The notes under the pieces: model-generated
What the model was told of the DNA's origin: nothing
What the model saw: only the letters and a program-made list of their open reading frames with translations
Databases searched by the model: none
Assembly: GCF_050433385.1 (NCBI RefSeq)
Contig: NZ_JBNPXI010000024.1
Location: 1 to 64,000, forward strand
DNA: 64,000 bases
Origin: Brassicibacter mesophilus
Lineage (GTDB): Bacteria; Bacillota; Clostridia; Tissierellales; Proteiniboraceae
Reading direction: 5' to 3'
Made by a program: the position numbers and the translations under genes
Part shown: positions 54,563-63,143 of the stretch, one piece after another
How positions within the stretch are numbered: position 1 is the first letter of the stretch
Layout: each line of letters begins with the position of its first letter

Positions 54563-55222
54563 ATGGGAGTACTTATTTTTTTTGATATAAATGGAACTAT
54601 AATTAAACGAGATGAAAGGACTGATATCCCTTACAAAAAAGCACTCAATCTTCTTCTTAATGTCGAGAATAGTATGGATGGTGTAGACACCTCGGCACGT
54701 TCAGACAAGGATGTTTTCACTGAAGTTTTAAATAAGCACGGTCATTCCTTTAGTGATCAAAAATGGGAAGCATTCGTAGAATTATATAAGGAACAGTTAG
54801 AGTTATTTAAAGATACAGATGTATGGAGGGAGAATGTTGACGCAGTAAGTATTATAAACAAGCTATCATCAACTAATCATAAGCTATCTTTAATTACTGG
54901 AGAATTTAGCATGGGAGCAAAATATAAACTTCAAAAAATAGGTGTATGGGATCACTTCCCTGTAGGTGGCTTTGGAGAAGATGGTTTCAAAAGATTCGAT
55001 ATTGCAGAAGTTGCTTTGAAAAGAGTAAAAAATCTTTATAATGATACATTTGATGAAATCTATATAATAGGTGATACTCTTTTAGACATTAAAACAGCCA
55101 GACATTTAGGTGCTAAGATTATATCTATAACTACTGGTTCTAATACTAGAGAGGAATTACTAACTGAAAAACCAGATTACATTATAGACCGCTTTGAAGA
55201 AATTGAGCATTTGTTTGTATAG
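54563..55222 (+). CDS. HAD superfamily hydrolase
   Basis: Residues 1-15 carry the catalytic motif as FFDINGTII: the nucleophile Asp is present, but the second acidic residue is Asn (DxN rather than DxD). Motif II is LSLITGEFSMG (Thr in place of Ser is allowed), motif III Lys is in KRFDIAEVALKRV, and motif IV is IYIIGDTLLDIKTA. The cap is helical, as in phosphoglycolate-phosphatase-like members. At 219 residues the length is typical. The substrate is unknown, and the Asn may alter activity. The ATG has AAAGGAGG. Confidence 0.85.
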   Translation: MGVLIFFDINGTIIKRDERTDIPYKKALNLLLNVENSMDGVDTSARSDKDVFTEVLNKHGHSFSDQKWEAFVELYKEQLELFKDTDVWRENVDAVSIINKLSSTNHKLSLITGEFSMGAKYKLQKIGVWDHFPVGGFGEDGFKRFDIAEVALKRVKNLYNDTFDEIYIIGDTLLDIKTARHLGAKIISITTGSNTREELLTEKPDYIIDRFEEIEHLFV

Positions 55223-55291
55223 TTTATCAATTCGTTTAAGCATATATTACAGCCTCAGATATTGTTATTCATGAAATATATTAGAAATTTA

Positions 55292-55357
55292 TAAGCCATA
55301 GTATGCTATGCCTACCTTTATGTTAACTCAAGAGATAAGCAAGCATACTGTGGCTTA
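55292..55357. terminator. Hairpin between the HAD gene and the BCCT gene
   Basis: TAAGCCATAGTATGCT pairs with AGCATACTGTGGCTTA (one G-T pair), followed by TTTTAT. It can end both converging transcripts. Confidence 0.75.
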
Positions 55358-55382
55358 TTTTATCAAACACTATTGAGGGGCT

Positions 55383-57017
55383 TTATGCTGATATCTTATT
55401 GTCTCTAGCACTGTCATGCAATTCTAGTTCCTCTATTCTTTTACTTTTTATTGTATTATAATATTCATTTATACTTTTAACTAACAAAATACTCATAACA
55501 AAAAGTATAATGGCAAATGGAAGCCCAGAGCTAATCACAGCTGTTTGTAGTGCTGCCAATGCTTTCTCGCCACCAATTAAAAGAAGTACTGCAGCTACAA
55601 ACCCTTCCATACAAGCCCAAAATACTCTCTGCGGTACTGGTGAATCTAGCTTTCCTCCTGAAGTAATACTATCTACAACTAATGAACCAGAATCACTGGA
55701 TGTGACAAAAAATGAGATTATTAGCACTGTTCCTAGTAAAGATAGTACAATTTTTATTACCCCTGCCAAAAGGTTCATATCTAAAAGATTAATCATCTCA
55801 AATAATGCTACTGGAAGGTTGCTTTGAACCACTTCAAATAATGTTCCCCCAGTGCTATTATCAATATACATAGCACTAGCACCAAATACAGATAACCAAA
55901 TGAATGATAAAATTGTAGGAACAATTATTACAGCTAATATAAATTCTCTAATCGTTCTTCCTTTAGAAACTCTTGCAACAAACATTCCTACAAAAGGAGA
56001 GCATGATATCCACCAAGCAAGATAAAATACTGACCAATCACCTTGCCAACTACTACCCCCAACTGATATGAAAAATGAAGACTTAATAAAATCATTAACA
56101 TATACTCCTAAAGCACCTGAAAATACCTTTAATATATACGCTGTCGGCCCAAGAATTAAAACAGCTAAAACAAACACAAAAGCTATTTTAATATTTAACT
56201 CTGACAGAATTTTAACACCTTTATCAATTCCCGACACCACTGATAAAGTTGCAATTAGAGTTATAATGGTAATCAAAACTACCTGTATGTTAACGTTAAA
56301 ATCAATTCCAAACAAGTAACTTAAGCCACTATTAATTTGCTGAACACCAAGCCCTAAAGAAGTAGCCAACCCAAACAAGCATGCAACAACAGCTAGTATG
56401 TCAATAATGTCTCCAGCTATGCCAAAGACCTTATCTTTTAATATTGGGTAAAATACCGACCTCAAAGAAAGTGGCAATTTTTTATTATATGCAAAGAAAG
56501 CTAACGCCAAACCTATAACTGCATATGTTGCCCATGGATGTAATCCCCAATGAAAAAAAGTTGTTGCTAATGCTGAATTTGCTTTACTGATATCACTAAA
56601 AATTGGAGGTTTGTTTTGCATGTGATATAAAGGTTCTCCTACTGACCAAAATAATAATCCAATACCCATACCAGCGGACATAAGCATTGAATACCATGCA
56701 AAGTTTGAAAACTCTGGCTTTGCTTTAGCTCCTCCAATTCTTATTTTCCCTAATTTTGAAAATGCTAAATAAAGACAAGCTATGAGAAAAAAATTTGAAG
56801 ATAGAATAAATACCCAGTCTCCCTTAGATACAATCGTATTTTTAATACTATCAAAAACACGACTCGCTTGTTCTAAATCATAAAGCGCATAGCCTGCAAA
56901 AACTAATATGAATAAGCCTGATACTATTGAAACAACCGGATTCATATCTAACCCAAACTTCTTAAAGTTTCTACTAAATAATTTTTGTTCCATTTGTTTA
57001 ATGTTTTCTTTCGTCAT
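55383..57017 (-). CDS. BCCT family betaine/carnitine/choline transporter
   Basis: This is a 544-residue protein with twelve membrane segments. The family signature is complete: GMGIGLLFWSVGEPLYH, then the aromatic box FHWGLHPWATYAV and YLAWWISCSPFVGMFVARVSKGRT. The residues that line the trimethylammonium site in BetP (two Trp in each block) are conserved. It probably takes up glycine betaine, carnitine or choline as osmoprotectant or, in Clostridia, as a growth substrate. It has a structured leader with a terminator, suggesting control of read-through. Confidence 0.93.
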   Translation of the reverse strand: MTKENIKQMEQKLFSRNFKKFGLDMNPVVSIVSGLFILVFAGYALYDLEQASRVFDSIKNTIVSKGDWVFILSSNFFLIACLYLAFSKLGKIRIGGAKAKPEFSNFAWYSMLMSAGMGIGLLFWSVGEPLYHMQNKPPIFSDISKANSALATTFFHWGLHPWATYAVIGLALAFFAYNKKLPLSLRSVFYPILKDKVFGIAGDIIDILAVVACLFGLATSLGLGVQQINSGLSYLFGIDFNVNIQVVLITIITLIATLSVVSGIDKGVKILSELNIKIAFVFVLAVLILGPTAYILKVFSGALGVYVNDFIKSSFFISVGGSSWQGDWSVFYLAWWISCSPFVGMFVARVSKGRTIREFILAVIIVPTILSFIWLSVFGASAMYIDNSTGGTLFEVVQSNLPVALFEMINLLDMNLLAGVIKIVLSLLGTVLIISFFVTSSDSGSLVVDSITSGGKLDSPVPQRVFWACMEGFVAAVLLLIGGEKALAALQTAVISSGLPFAIILFVMSILLVKSINEYYNTIKSKRIEELELHDSARDNKISA

Positions 57018-57095
57018 AAAATCCCCCTTTTTTTATATTAGTTTCATTAATATTATTTACTAGTTAATTTTACATCTCTCACAGCAATTATAAAT

Positions 57096-57137
57096 AAAAA
57101 AAGCACCCTAACCCTATTTAAAATAGAGTTAGAGTGC
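57096..57137 (-). terminator. Intrinsic terminator in the leader of the BCCT gene
   Basis: On the minus strand GCACTCTAACTCTATT pairs over 16 positions with AATAGGGTTAGGGTGC (some G-U pairs) and is followed by seven T. It lies about 80 bp before the BCCT start, in the position of a riboswitch expression platform. Confidence 0.85.
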
Positions 57138-57260
57138 CTAAGTTTCGCCAATATAAGACTCACTTTACACCACATAATGTAGTATAGCTTAGACCCCTTT
57201 GGACCTAAGCAGACCCCAGTTCTATAGTTTGTCGTTTTTCAATATTAGTTTCGCTATACA
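57138..57260 (-). promoter_or_regulatory. Unidentified structured leader (riboswitch candidate) of the BCCT gene
   Basis: Upstream of the terminator, the minus-strand RNA can pair GTATAGC (57253-57259) with GCTATAC (57182-57188), and nested within it GCTTAG (57205-57210) with CTAAGC (57187-57192, sharing two bases). It contains a duplicated GGGGTCT block and two copies of GCGAAACT. A weak promoter (TTGCAG, 16 bp, TATTGT, 57258-57285) lies just before it. It fits none of the riboswitch classes I know by sight (no T-box, SAM, glycine, lysine, TPP or c-di-GMP core). The remainder of 57018-57606 is AT-rich with no gene. Confidence 0.5.
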
Positions 57261-57606
57261 ATAGCATGCTTACTTAAATCTGCAAAAAACATATTCAAGC
57301 TCACAAACCCAGCTACTACTAACATCTAATTCACTAATTTAATAACTTAGTAACAAAATGTAAATATTTTCTTTTCTAGCAGCTAATAAAAATAATCAAC
57401 AAATAACCTTTATCCCGCCATAAATCTATAACTGGAAGAAAGTCGTTAGAATATTACATCTAACAATTATAACATAATTCGACATGAAAATCAAGCCTTG
57501 CATATTACTTACTTCTTTCTATACCTATATACCACTATATTTTTATGATAAAATGCTAGTATAGTCATCTTAAATAATCTTTAAAGAAAAACACATTACG
57601 ATTGGA

Positions 57607-58659
57607 GTGATTGTAATCAGTAGTTCAATAAATGAAAGCATAAATATTAACAATTATAAAATTAAAAATAGAATAGTCATGCCGCCTTTAGTATGCTTTA
57701 ATTGGGCAAATGAAGATGGATTTGAAGCTTACAGTCGAGCTGAACATTATGGTAAAAGAGCAAAGGGTGGAACTGGTCTAATCATAGTTGAAGCAACTGC
57801 TATCTCAAAGGAGGGGCGTATCGTCAATACTGAGCTTGGATTGTGAAAGGATGAGCATATACCGCAATTTCAAAAAATTGCCGAAAGCTGCCATAATGAA
57901 GGTGTTGTTACTATAATACAACTAGTTCATGCTGGCATGAAATCAATAGGAAATCCTGTTTATTCTTCTTCCGCAGTTAAAGTTAAAAACAAAGAATGTG
58001 TTGAAATATCGCTAGAGCAAATCGAAAAGGTAAAAAGCGATTTCATTTCAGCTACTTTAAGAGCAAAAAAAGCGGGTCTTGACGGAGTGGAAATTCACGG
58101 TGCTCACGGTTATCTTCTCAGTCAGTTTACTTCAAAAGAGATTAATACTAGAACTGATAGATATGGAGGTTCACTAGAAAATAGGCTCAGATTGCCTATT
58201 GAAATAGTTAAAGAAGTTAGAGAAGTCACTGGTGATGATTTCATCATTTGCTATAGGTTTGGAGTAAATGACCCAACCCTAGAAGAAGACAAATACTTTG
58301 CAAAGAAACTTGAAGATTTTGGTGTTAATATACTTAACGTTTCATCGGGAATAGGAGCAGATGATATTTTAGTCCCTCATGATTACTCATTCTCACATAT
58401 TACTTATATGGGAACTGAGATATATAAAGAAGTAAATATTCCAGTGGCTTGTGTATTTGGAATAAAAGAACCTAAACAAGCTGAATACTTACTTGAAAAC
58501 AATATGATAGACATGGTAGCTGTAGGAAAAGGTCTTTTAGCTGATCCTGAATGGACAAACAAAGCCATTAATAAAGAAAAAGTCAATATTTGCTATAACT
58601 GTTCTCCTCGTTGTAAGTATACAATAGATGGTACAAAATGTCCTTGGTATGGTAAATAG
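57607..58659 (+). pseudogene. Old Yellow Enzyme family FMN oxidoreductase, interrupted by an in-frame TGA
   Basis: The two halves join in one frame across a single TGA at 57844-57846. Together they give a normal 350-codon OYE: YKIKNRIVMPPLVCFNW, GTGLIIVEATAISKEGR, QLVHAGMK, GVEIHGAHGYLLSQFTS, DRYGGSLENR, and a cysteine-rich end (ICYNCSPRCKYTID...CPWYGK). Just before the stop is NTELGL and just after it KDEHI. In relatives a Trp occupies this place (LGIW.DEH), so TGG to TGA is the simplest origin. A sequencing error is also possible. The start is uncertain: the GTG at 57607 overlaps its own GGAG. Confidence 0.82.
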
Positions 58660-58688
58660 CTTTTTTTATTAGTTTTAGGGTTATATGG

Positions 58689-58733
58689 AAAACACGCTAG
58701 CTTTATTATTGTATAAAGCTAGCGTGTTTTTTT
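58689..58733 (+). terminator. Terminator after the interrupted oxidoreductase gene
   Basis: AAAACACGCTAGCTTTA pairs with TAAAGCTAGCGTGTTTT, followed by seven T. This is one of the strongest hairpins in the window. Confidence 0.9.
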
Positions 58734-58771
58734 ATGACTGCTGACAATTTAATTCGTAACATTAAATAACA

Positions 58772-59224
58772 CTATTTTATATATTCAGTGACCAAATCAG
58801 TGAAAAGAATACCTTCTAAATGATCTATCTCATGGCAGAAACATTTTGCTAAGTCTCCTGTACCTGTCAATATAATCTCCTCACCATTTTCATTTAGCGC
58901 TTGTACCACTACTTTTGCAGGTCTTTTCAATCTCCCCCATGTATTGGGAATACTTAAACAACCTTCTATAACTTCTTGATTTCCTTCCTGCTTAATTATC
59001 TTTGGATTAATTAATTTTATAAGTCCTTTCCCCATATCAATAACAACTAATCGCTTCAATATACCTATTTGTGGGGCTGCTAATCCTCCACCATTTTCTG
59101 TATTATACATGGTTTCGGCCATATCATTTAATATTTGTCTTATTTTATCATCAATTACTTCAACCGCTTTACTCTTTTTTCTTAATATTTCGTCATCAAA
59201 AAGCCTAATTTTTCTTAATGCCAT
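58772..59224 (-). CDS. def: Peptide deformylase
   Basis: It removes the formyl group from new proteins. The three motifs are complete: GGGLAAPQIG (about residues 45-54), EGCLSIPNTW with the metal-binding Cys (about 87-96), and CHEIDHLEG with two metal-binding His and the catalytic Glu. Length 150 is typical of the type 1 enzyme. It starts one base after the stop of an XRE regulator gene, so it is translated from the same transcript. It is not beside fmt or the other usual def neighbours, so it may be an accessory copy. Confidence 0.95.
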   Translation of the reverse strand: MALRKIRLFDDEILRKKSKAVEVIDDKIRQILNDMAETMYNTENGGGLAAPQIGILKRLVVIDMGKGLIKLINPKIIKQEGNQEVIEGCLSIPNTWGRLKRPAKVVVQALNENGEEIILTGTGDLAKCFCHEIDHLEGILFTDLVTEYIK

Positions 59225-59461
59225 TTAAACTACACCTCTACTTTGTTCTGCTCTCGACTTTCTCTCGCTTTCTTCAAAGAGAAAAACTTCTTCTATGGAG
59301 CAGTGAAATATTTTGCAAATATCGTAGGCTAACCATATAGATGGTTCAAATCTTTCTGTTTCAATAGCATTAATTGCTTGTCTTGATACTCCTACTAGTT
59401 TCCCTAATTGCTCTTGAGTTAACCCAAGAGATTCACGATATTCTCTTATTCTATTTTTCAT
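59225..59461 (-). CDS. XRE family helix-turn-helix regulator
   Basis: The 78-residue protein is almost only a DNA-binding domain: IREYRESLGLTQEQLGKLVGV followed by SRQAINAIETERFEPS (residues 4-42) is the typical helix-turn-helix. A short tail follows. It is the first gene of an XRE-def operon. Its promoter, 59498-59526, is framed by two copies of a 14-bp repeat, which it probably binds. No toxin gene is present, so this does not look like a toxin-antitoxin pair. Confidence 0.88.
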   Translation of the reverse strand: MKNRIREYRESLGLTQEQLGKLVGVSRQAINAIETERFEPSIWLAYDICKIFHCSIEEVFLFEESERKSRAEQSRGVV

Positions 59462-59480
59462 TAATAGTCACCTCTGTAAT

Positions 59481-59540
59481 GTTAACCTTACATTAAAATA
59501 ATATCAATAAAAATTTCGTATGTCAAGTTAACCTTACATT
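59481..59540 (-). promoter_or_regulatory. Promoter and operator repeats of the XRE-def operon
   Basis: On the minus strand TTGACA (59521-59526) and TATTAT (59498-59503) are separated by 17 bp, near-ideal sigma-A. A direct repeat, GTTAACCTTACATT on the plus strand, occurs at 59481-59494 and 59527-59540. The two copies start 46 bp apart and flank the promoter on both sides. This is the layout of an autorepressor operator for the XRE protein. Confidence 0.75.
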
Positions 59541-59620
59541 TCATAAAACAGTTAAAATATAAGCCGATTATTTATACAATTATTGCACTTTGTTACTAAT
59601 TAAATTTATTTTTAATTCTT

Positions 59621-60049
59621 TTAAGAACTCATAATATATTCTGGTTCATTAGTTTCTTCATTAAGTTGCTCATAAGTTATAGTAAATCCTACTTGTTTAT
59701 AGAATCTAACTGCTTGGTCATTTTTCTTATAAACTGCTAGCGTCAGTTTGTCGTAAATTTGTCTGGTATATTCAATCAGTTTTCTTCCGATACCTTTTCC
59801 TTGGCAATTTACGTCTACAAACAATGCCCCTATGTGCTCTTCATTTAGGATACTAATGAATCCTTTTATTTCTTCATCATCAAAATATACATAATTTTCA
59901 GCCATTGGAATATATTTTTCTTTTACAACATCATAACTTTTCAGCCAATAGTCTTCTGAAATAAATTCATGCGCTTTAATAGTTGCCTGTTTCCAAATTG
60001 TCATAATTCTATTGATTTCTTCTTCATTCATTTTTAATTTTCTTATCAT
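59621..60049 (-). CDS. GNAT family acetyltransferase
   Basis: This is a 142-residue protein of the GNAT fold. The acetyl-CoA loop is seen as CQGKGIGRKLIEYTR (about residues 84-98), after the beta strands EHIGALFVDV, and the end VRFYKQVGFTITYEQ is typical. It resembles YafP/PhnO-type acetyltransferases of unknown substrate. It is a single gene. The ATG start has a weak upstream GGACAT. The 217-bp stretch upstream (60050-60266) holds nothing I recognise. Confidence 0.85.
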   Translation of the reverse strand: MIRKLKMNEEEINRIMTIWKQATIKAHEFISEDYWLKSYDVVKEKYIPMAENYVYFDDEEIKGFISILNEEHIGALFVDVNCQGKGIGRKLIEYTRQIYDKLTLAVYKKNDQAVRFYKQVGFTITYEQLNEETNEPEYIMSS

Positions 60050-60266
60050 AAATAATGTCCTCCAATTTCATGAGCACGCCATACACGCCATATATATTAA
60101 ATTTGTTTCAATTTCCTATCAATAAGCTGAAATAATGTTTTTACGCAGAAAATTAGAAACTGCCTGAGATTAGTTTTTTAGTGGCAAAGTCATTATTGAA
60201 AATAATGAAGTTTTGTTCAGTCTTATATGTGGTATGGCTACTGATGAATTTGGAGTATTCAGTCTC

Positions 60267-61085
60267 CTAGTTTAGTTTTTTAATATTCGTTACCATATAA
60301 TGGTGAACTGTCCCACACTCTATATATCCTATATCTTTATATACTTTATTAGAAGTTCTATTAGTAAGATCAGTATAGAGAACAGGCGTAAATCCTTCAA
60401 ATAAAACTAAATTACTTAAGGAAGCTACCAACTTACTAGCATAACCTTTTTTTCTATGATTAGGCGGTGTGTACACACTATTGATACGTGCATGTCGTGG
60501 AGATTTATGAGCAATATTTGCCATCGATACAACCTCATTATTAACTTCAAGTACATACAAATTTCCACGATTAATCATCCTTTCAGCCCCTTTAAGCTGA
60601 CTTTCTTTTGATACTGTTTTTCCAAATCCATCATATATAAATCCTACGCAAAAATCAGCAACAACATCAACATCTTCCACAGAAGATAACTTCATAATTC
60701 CTGGAGTGCATGAAGGCATTAAAACTTCTTTACATAAATAGGACTCCATTTCCATGACTTTTTTGTGCTGGCAATGATAATCCTCAAAAAATACTTTTAA
60801 GACTTCAGGAGTACTTATAATTTCAAAGCATTCTTCTTCTAAAATAATTTTCTCAATTTCCTTAGTAGAGCTGTGTACTACCTCAATACTTGTATTAGGA
60901 TTAACCCATACCCACATTGGAAAATTCGGATTTGAACGAGCAATTATTGAATTATTATCTTTTGATCGTAACAATAAAGCTCCTGAATCATCAGCTATCC
61001 TATGAATTAAATTAAACAATACTTCATGACGCATAAATGGATTCTGATTAAGTACATTGTCTTCCTTTACAAATGGTAATAACAT
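60267..61085 (-). CDS. GNAT family acetyltransferase with N-terminal extension
   Basis: This is a 272-residue protein. The C-terminal GNAT half carries INSVYTPPNHRKKGYASKLV (about residues 200-220), the acetyl-CoA loop RKKGYA, and the end SNKVYKDIGYIECGTVHHY. The first 130 residues are a second domain related to GNAT but without an obvious loop, as in some two-domain GCN5-like proteins. The substrate is unknown. The ATG has GGAGGAG. It is a single-gene unit. Confidence 0.82.
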   Translation of the reverse strand: MLLPFVKEDNVLNQNPFMRHEVLFNLIHRIADDSGALLLRSKDNNSIIARSNPNFPMWVWVNPNTSIEVVHSSTKEIEKIILEEECFEIISTPEVLKVFFEDYHCQHKKVMEMESYLCKEVLMPSCTPGIMKLSSVEDVDVVADFCVGFIYDGFGKTVSKESQLKGAERMINRGNLYVLEVNNEVVSMANIAHKSPRHARINSVYTPPNHRKKGYASKLVASLSNLVLFEGFTPVLYTDLTNRTSNKVYKDIGYIECGTVHHYMVTNIKKLN

Positions 61086-61207
61086 GATATCTCCTCCTAT
61101 AATTCATTTTTAATTTTAAAATGTCACTAATATCACTAATATCGTTAATCATGTTACCACCACCTTTTTACTTGTTTTGAAAATTATACCACCGTGATGT
61201 TATTGAG

Positions 61208-61426
61208 TCAATATATTATTTTGTTATTTACTATAACATACTCTATACCCTCTGAATATTCTGATGTCTCATATGTTGCTTTATCTATAGTATTTTTATA
61301 ATCAAATATCACGATGTCTGCATACATTTTTTCACGAATAACACCTTTGCCATTAATTCCTATGAATTGTGCAGGAAGAGAAGTCGTTCTTCTTATTCCT
61401 TCTTTATGAGTTACAAGTTTTATGAG
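61208..61426 (-). pseudogene. 3' remnant of an N-acyl-D-amino-acid deacylase (D-aminoacylase) gene
   Basis: The minus strand reads TSLPAQFIGINGKGVIREKM, then ADIVIFDYKNTIDKATY, then GIEYVIVNNKIIY and a stop, without a start codon. An in-frame TAA closes it at the 5' side. This matches the C-terminal part of D-aminoacylase-type amidohydrolases (SLPA..G...RG.I..G..ADIV.FD). The catalytic N-terminal and metal-binding parts are gone. It is a dead fragment of about 72 codons between an acetyltransferase gene and a VOC gene. Confidence 0.7.
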
Positions 61427-61461
61427 TACTTACTTATTGTATTGTAAACTTTTTTATAATG

Positions 61462-61848
61462 CTATTTTGGATAATGGCCAATTTCAATAGTATTACCTTC
61501 TGTATCTTCAAAATGAAAATAGTGGTACGGAACTCTATAATTTATTCTGCATGTTTTCGTGATGCTTTCTCCACCTATATCAATGATTCTTTCTTTTTCT
61601 TTCTCTAAATCATCTGTTAATAATGTTAATATTACATTGTTTCCATATCTGACATTATTATATCCGCTAGGTACATTCTTTTTGGCGTCAAACTCTGGAT
61701 TTATCAAGCTTATTTGTGGTATCGGACTAGCCCATCGATCTTCGTGCATTTTTTCATTAATTTTTGTTTCAAATAGCTTTTCATAGAATTCTTTTCCTCG
61801 TTGAAAGTCCTTTACCATAATAACTACTTCACAAAATCTTACTCCCAT
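61462..61848 (-). CDS. VOC family protein (glyoxalase fold)
   Basis: This is a 128-residue protein with two betaalphabetabetabeta halves: CEVVIMVKDFQRGKEFYEKLF at the start, and YHYFHFEDTEGNTIEIGHYPK at the end, the latter with the usual Glu and His metal ligands. Members include glyoxalase I and fosfomycin enzymes, but the specific reaction cannot be told. It lies 31 bp downstream of a zinc-ribbon gene on the same strand and is probably co-transcribed. Confidence 0.82.
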   Translation of the reverse strand: MGVRFCEVVIMVKDFQRGKEFYEKLFETKINEKMHEDRWASPIPQISLINPEFDAKKNVPSGYNNVRYGNNVILTLLTDDLEKEKERIIDIGGESITKTCRINYRVPYHYFHFEDTEGNTIEIGHYPK

Positions 61849-61879
61849 ATTATCACTCCTAATTTGATATTTTAATTAC

Positions 61880-62128
61880 TTATAACCATCTCTTTAGAGT
61901 TTTAAGACTTCGTACTAGACGCCCCCTAGCTTCATCTTCCGTAAATCCTTCTTTCATTTCAAAAGGTATACAGGATTCAACCATTTCTTCAAAGGTTTCT
62001 TTTGGGTTATTATATTCTCCGTTAGGATAGCAGTACTTACAGTAATCAATACTAAGTGATCCATCTCTATTTTTTCCATGTAGATCTTTGTTCTTCATTT
62101 GCATACCACAGCTTTGACAAATGTTCAC
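61880..62128 (-). CDS. Small zinc-ribbon protein
   Basis: This is an 82-residue protein. CQSCGMQM near the start and YCKYCYPNG (about residues 30-38) make two CxxC pairs, a putative zinc ribbon (zf-ribbon_2 type). The rest is helical and acidic. No function is known. It is the first gene of a two-gene operon with the VOC gene, preceded by a dyad that looks like the operator of the adjacent WYL regulator. Confidence 0.75.
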   Translation of the reverse strand: MNICQSCGMQMKNKDLHGKNRDGSLSIDYCKYCYPNGEYNNPKETFEEMVESCIPFEMKEGFTEDEARGRLVRSLKTLKRWL

Positions 62129-62213
62129 ATTATCACTCCTTGGATTTTAATTAAGCGGCTAAGAACTACGCTATTCACTTATTATGCTTTCTTAATTAGT
62201 ATAACTCCTATAT

Positions 62214-62233
62214 TATGACACCACTATGTCATA
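62214..62233. promoter_or_regulatory. Dyad between the zinc-ribbon gene and the WYL regulator gene
   Basis: TATGACA and its reverse complement TGTCATA are separated by 6 nt. This TGACA-N6-TGTCA form resembles operators of YafY/WYL regulators in Firmicutes. It lies about 85 bp upstream of the zinc-ribbon gene and overlaps the last codons of the WYL gene, so the regulator could control the zinc-ribbon/VOC operon. Confidence 0.55.
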
Positions 62234-63143
62234 GTTTGTTCTTTTCTATTGATAACTTAAGCCTCTTAACAAATTCTTCTCTTAACCAATCTGGTTCAAT
62301 AATCTTTACATAAGGAACTAATCCAAGAAGAAGTGAATATAACCACTCATCAATAGGAAAACATAGATTAACAATTATTTTATCTTTTATAACTTTACAA
62401 TTTTTATGATCAATACAATCTGGAAGTTTACCTTGTAAAATCTTATCAACTTCTAATATTATTTTGGTACCTTTCCTTCCAGAATCTAAGTTATTTTCCC
62501 AAGGTAAAGATTTTGGAATCTCTTTGACTATAAACTCTTCATCTAACAAATCACAAGATACAATTCTATTTAATTTAAGCATTCTAAAATCTTCTCGTAG
62601 CTCACAATACACATGAGCATACCACGTTGAACCCATCATCACCAATGTACATGGACACACAACTCTATCTGATTCATAAAAATTTGCATCTATATATTTA
62701 ATATGAACTTTATAGCGATTATCTATTGCTTTTGCTATAATATCTATATTATCTTTTAAATTTTTTTGTTTAATTGAAGGATTTAATTTAACAACAATCT
62801 TATTGTCTTCTGCCTGCCCTGGAAACATCATTGAAAACTTATTAAATATTGATTTTACCTCTGAATAGGGTACGGTTTCTTCTAAACTTTCTAAGAAAGA
62901 ACTAAGAATTTTTGCCTCATTAGTACTCAAAAAATTTTTGTCTAATTTATAATTATTAAGTAATTGATATCCACCTTTTTTCCCAACTTCAGCATAAATA
63001 GGTATCCCCGCCATACTTAGAGTATCTATGTCTCTTTGAATGGTTCGAACTGATACTTGAAGATACTCAGATAATTCTTTTGCAGTTATCTTTTCTTTAT
63101 TAATGATAATCATAAGGATACTAAGTAACCTATCTATTTTCAC
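62229..63143 (-). CDS. WYL-domain helix-turn-helix regulator (YafY family)
   Basis: The GTG at 63143 (KIDRLLSILMIII) has TGGAGG; an in-frame start 14 codons upstream lacks a ribosome site. The N-terminal helix-turn-helix is at residues 5-55 (KITAKELSEYLQVSVRTIQRDI). The WYL domain covers about 125-210 with TWYAHVYCELREDFRMLKLNRI, and the WCX tail follows to 304. The ligand is unknown. It lies next to the zinc-ribbon/VOC operon with a TGACA dyad between, so that operon is a likely target. Confidence 0.88.
   Translation of the reverse strand: MKIDRLLSILMIIINKEKITAKELSEYLQVSVRTIQRDIDTLSMAGIPIYAEVGKKGGYQLLNNYKLDKNFLSTNEAKILSSFLESLEETVPYSEVKSIFNKFSMMFPGQAEDNKIVVKLNPSIKQKNLKDNIDIIAKAIDNRYKVHIKYIDANFYESDRVVCPCTLVMMGSTWYAHVYCELREDFRMLKLNRIVSCDLLDEEFIVKEIPKSLPWENNLDSGRKGTKIILEVDKILQGKLPDCIDHKNCKVIKDKIIVNLCFPIDEWLYSLLLGLVPYVKIIEPDWLREEFVKRLKLSIEKNKL

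Noticed and set aside
57844..57846. The in-frame TGA as a selenocysteine codon
   Set aside because: Relatives have Trp here, the residue is not at a redox site, and no selenocysteine hairpin is visible after the TGA. A nonsense change or read error is simpler.
58772..59461. XRE-def pair as a toxin-antitoxin module
   Set aside because: The second protein is a complete peptide deformylase with all metal ligands, not a known toxin fold. Operon structure alone is not enough.
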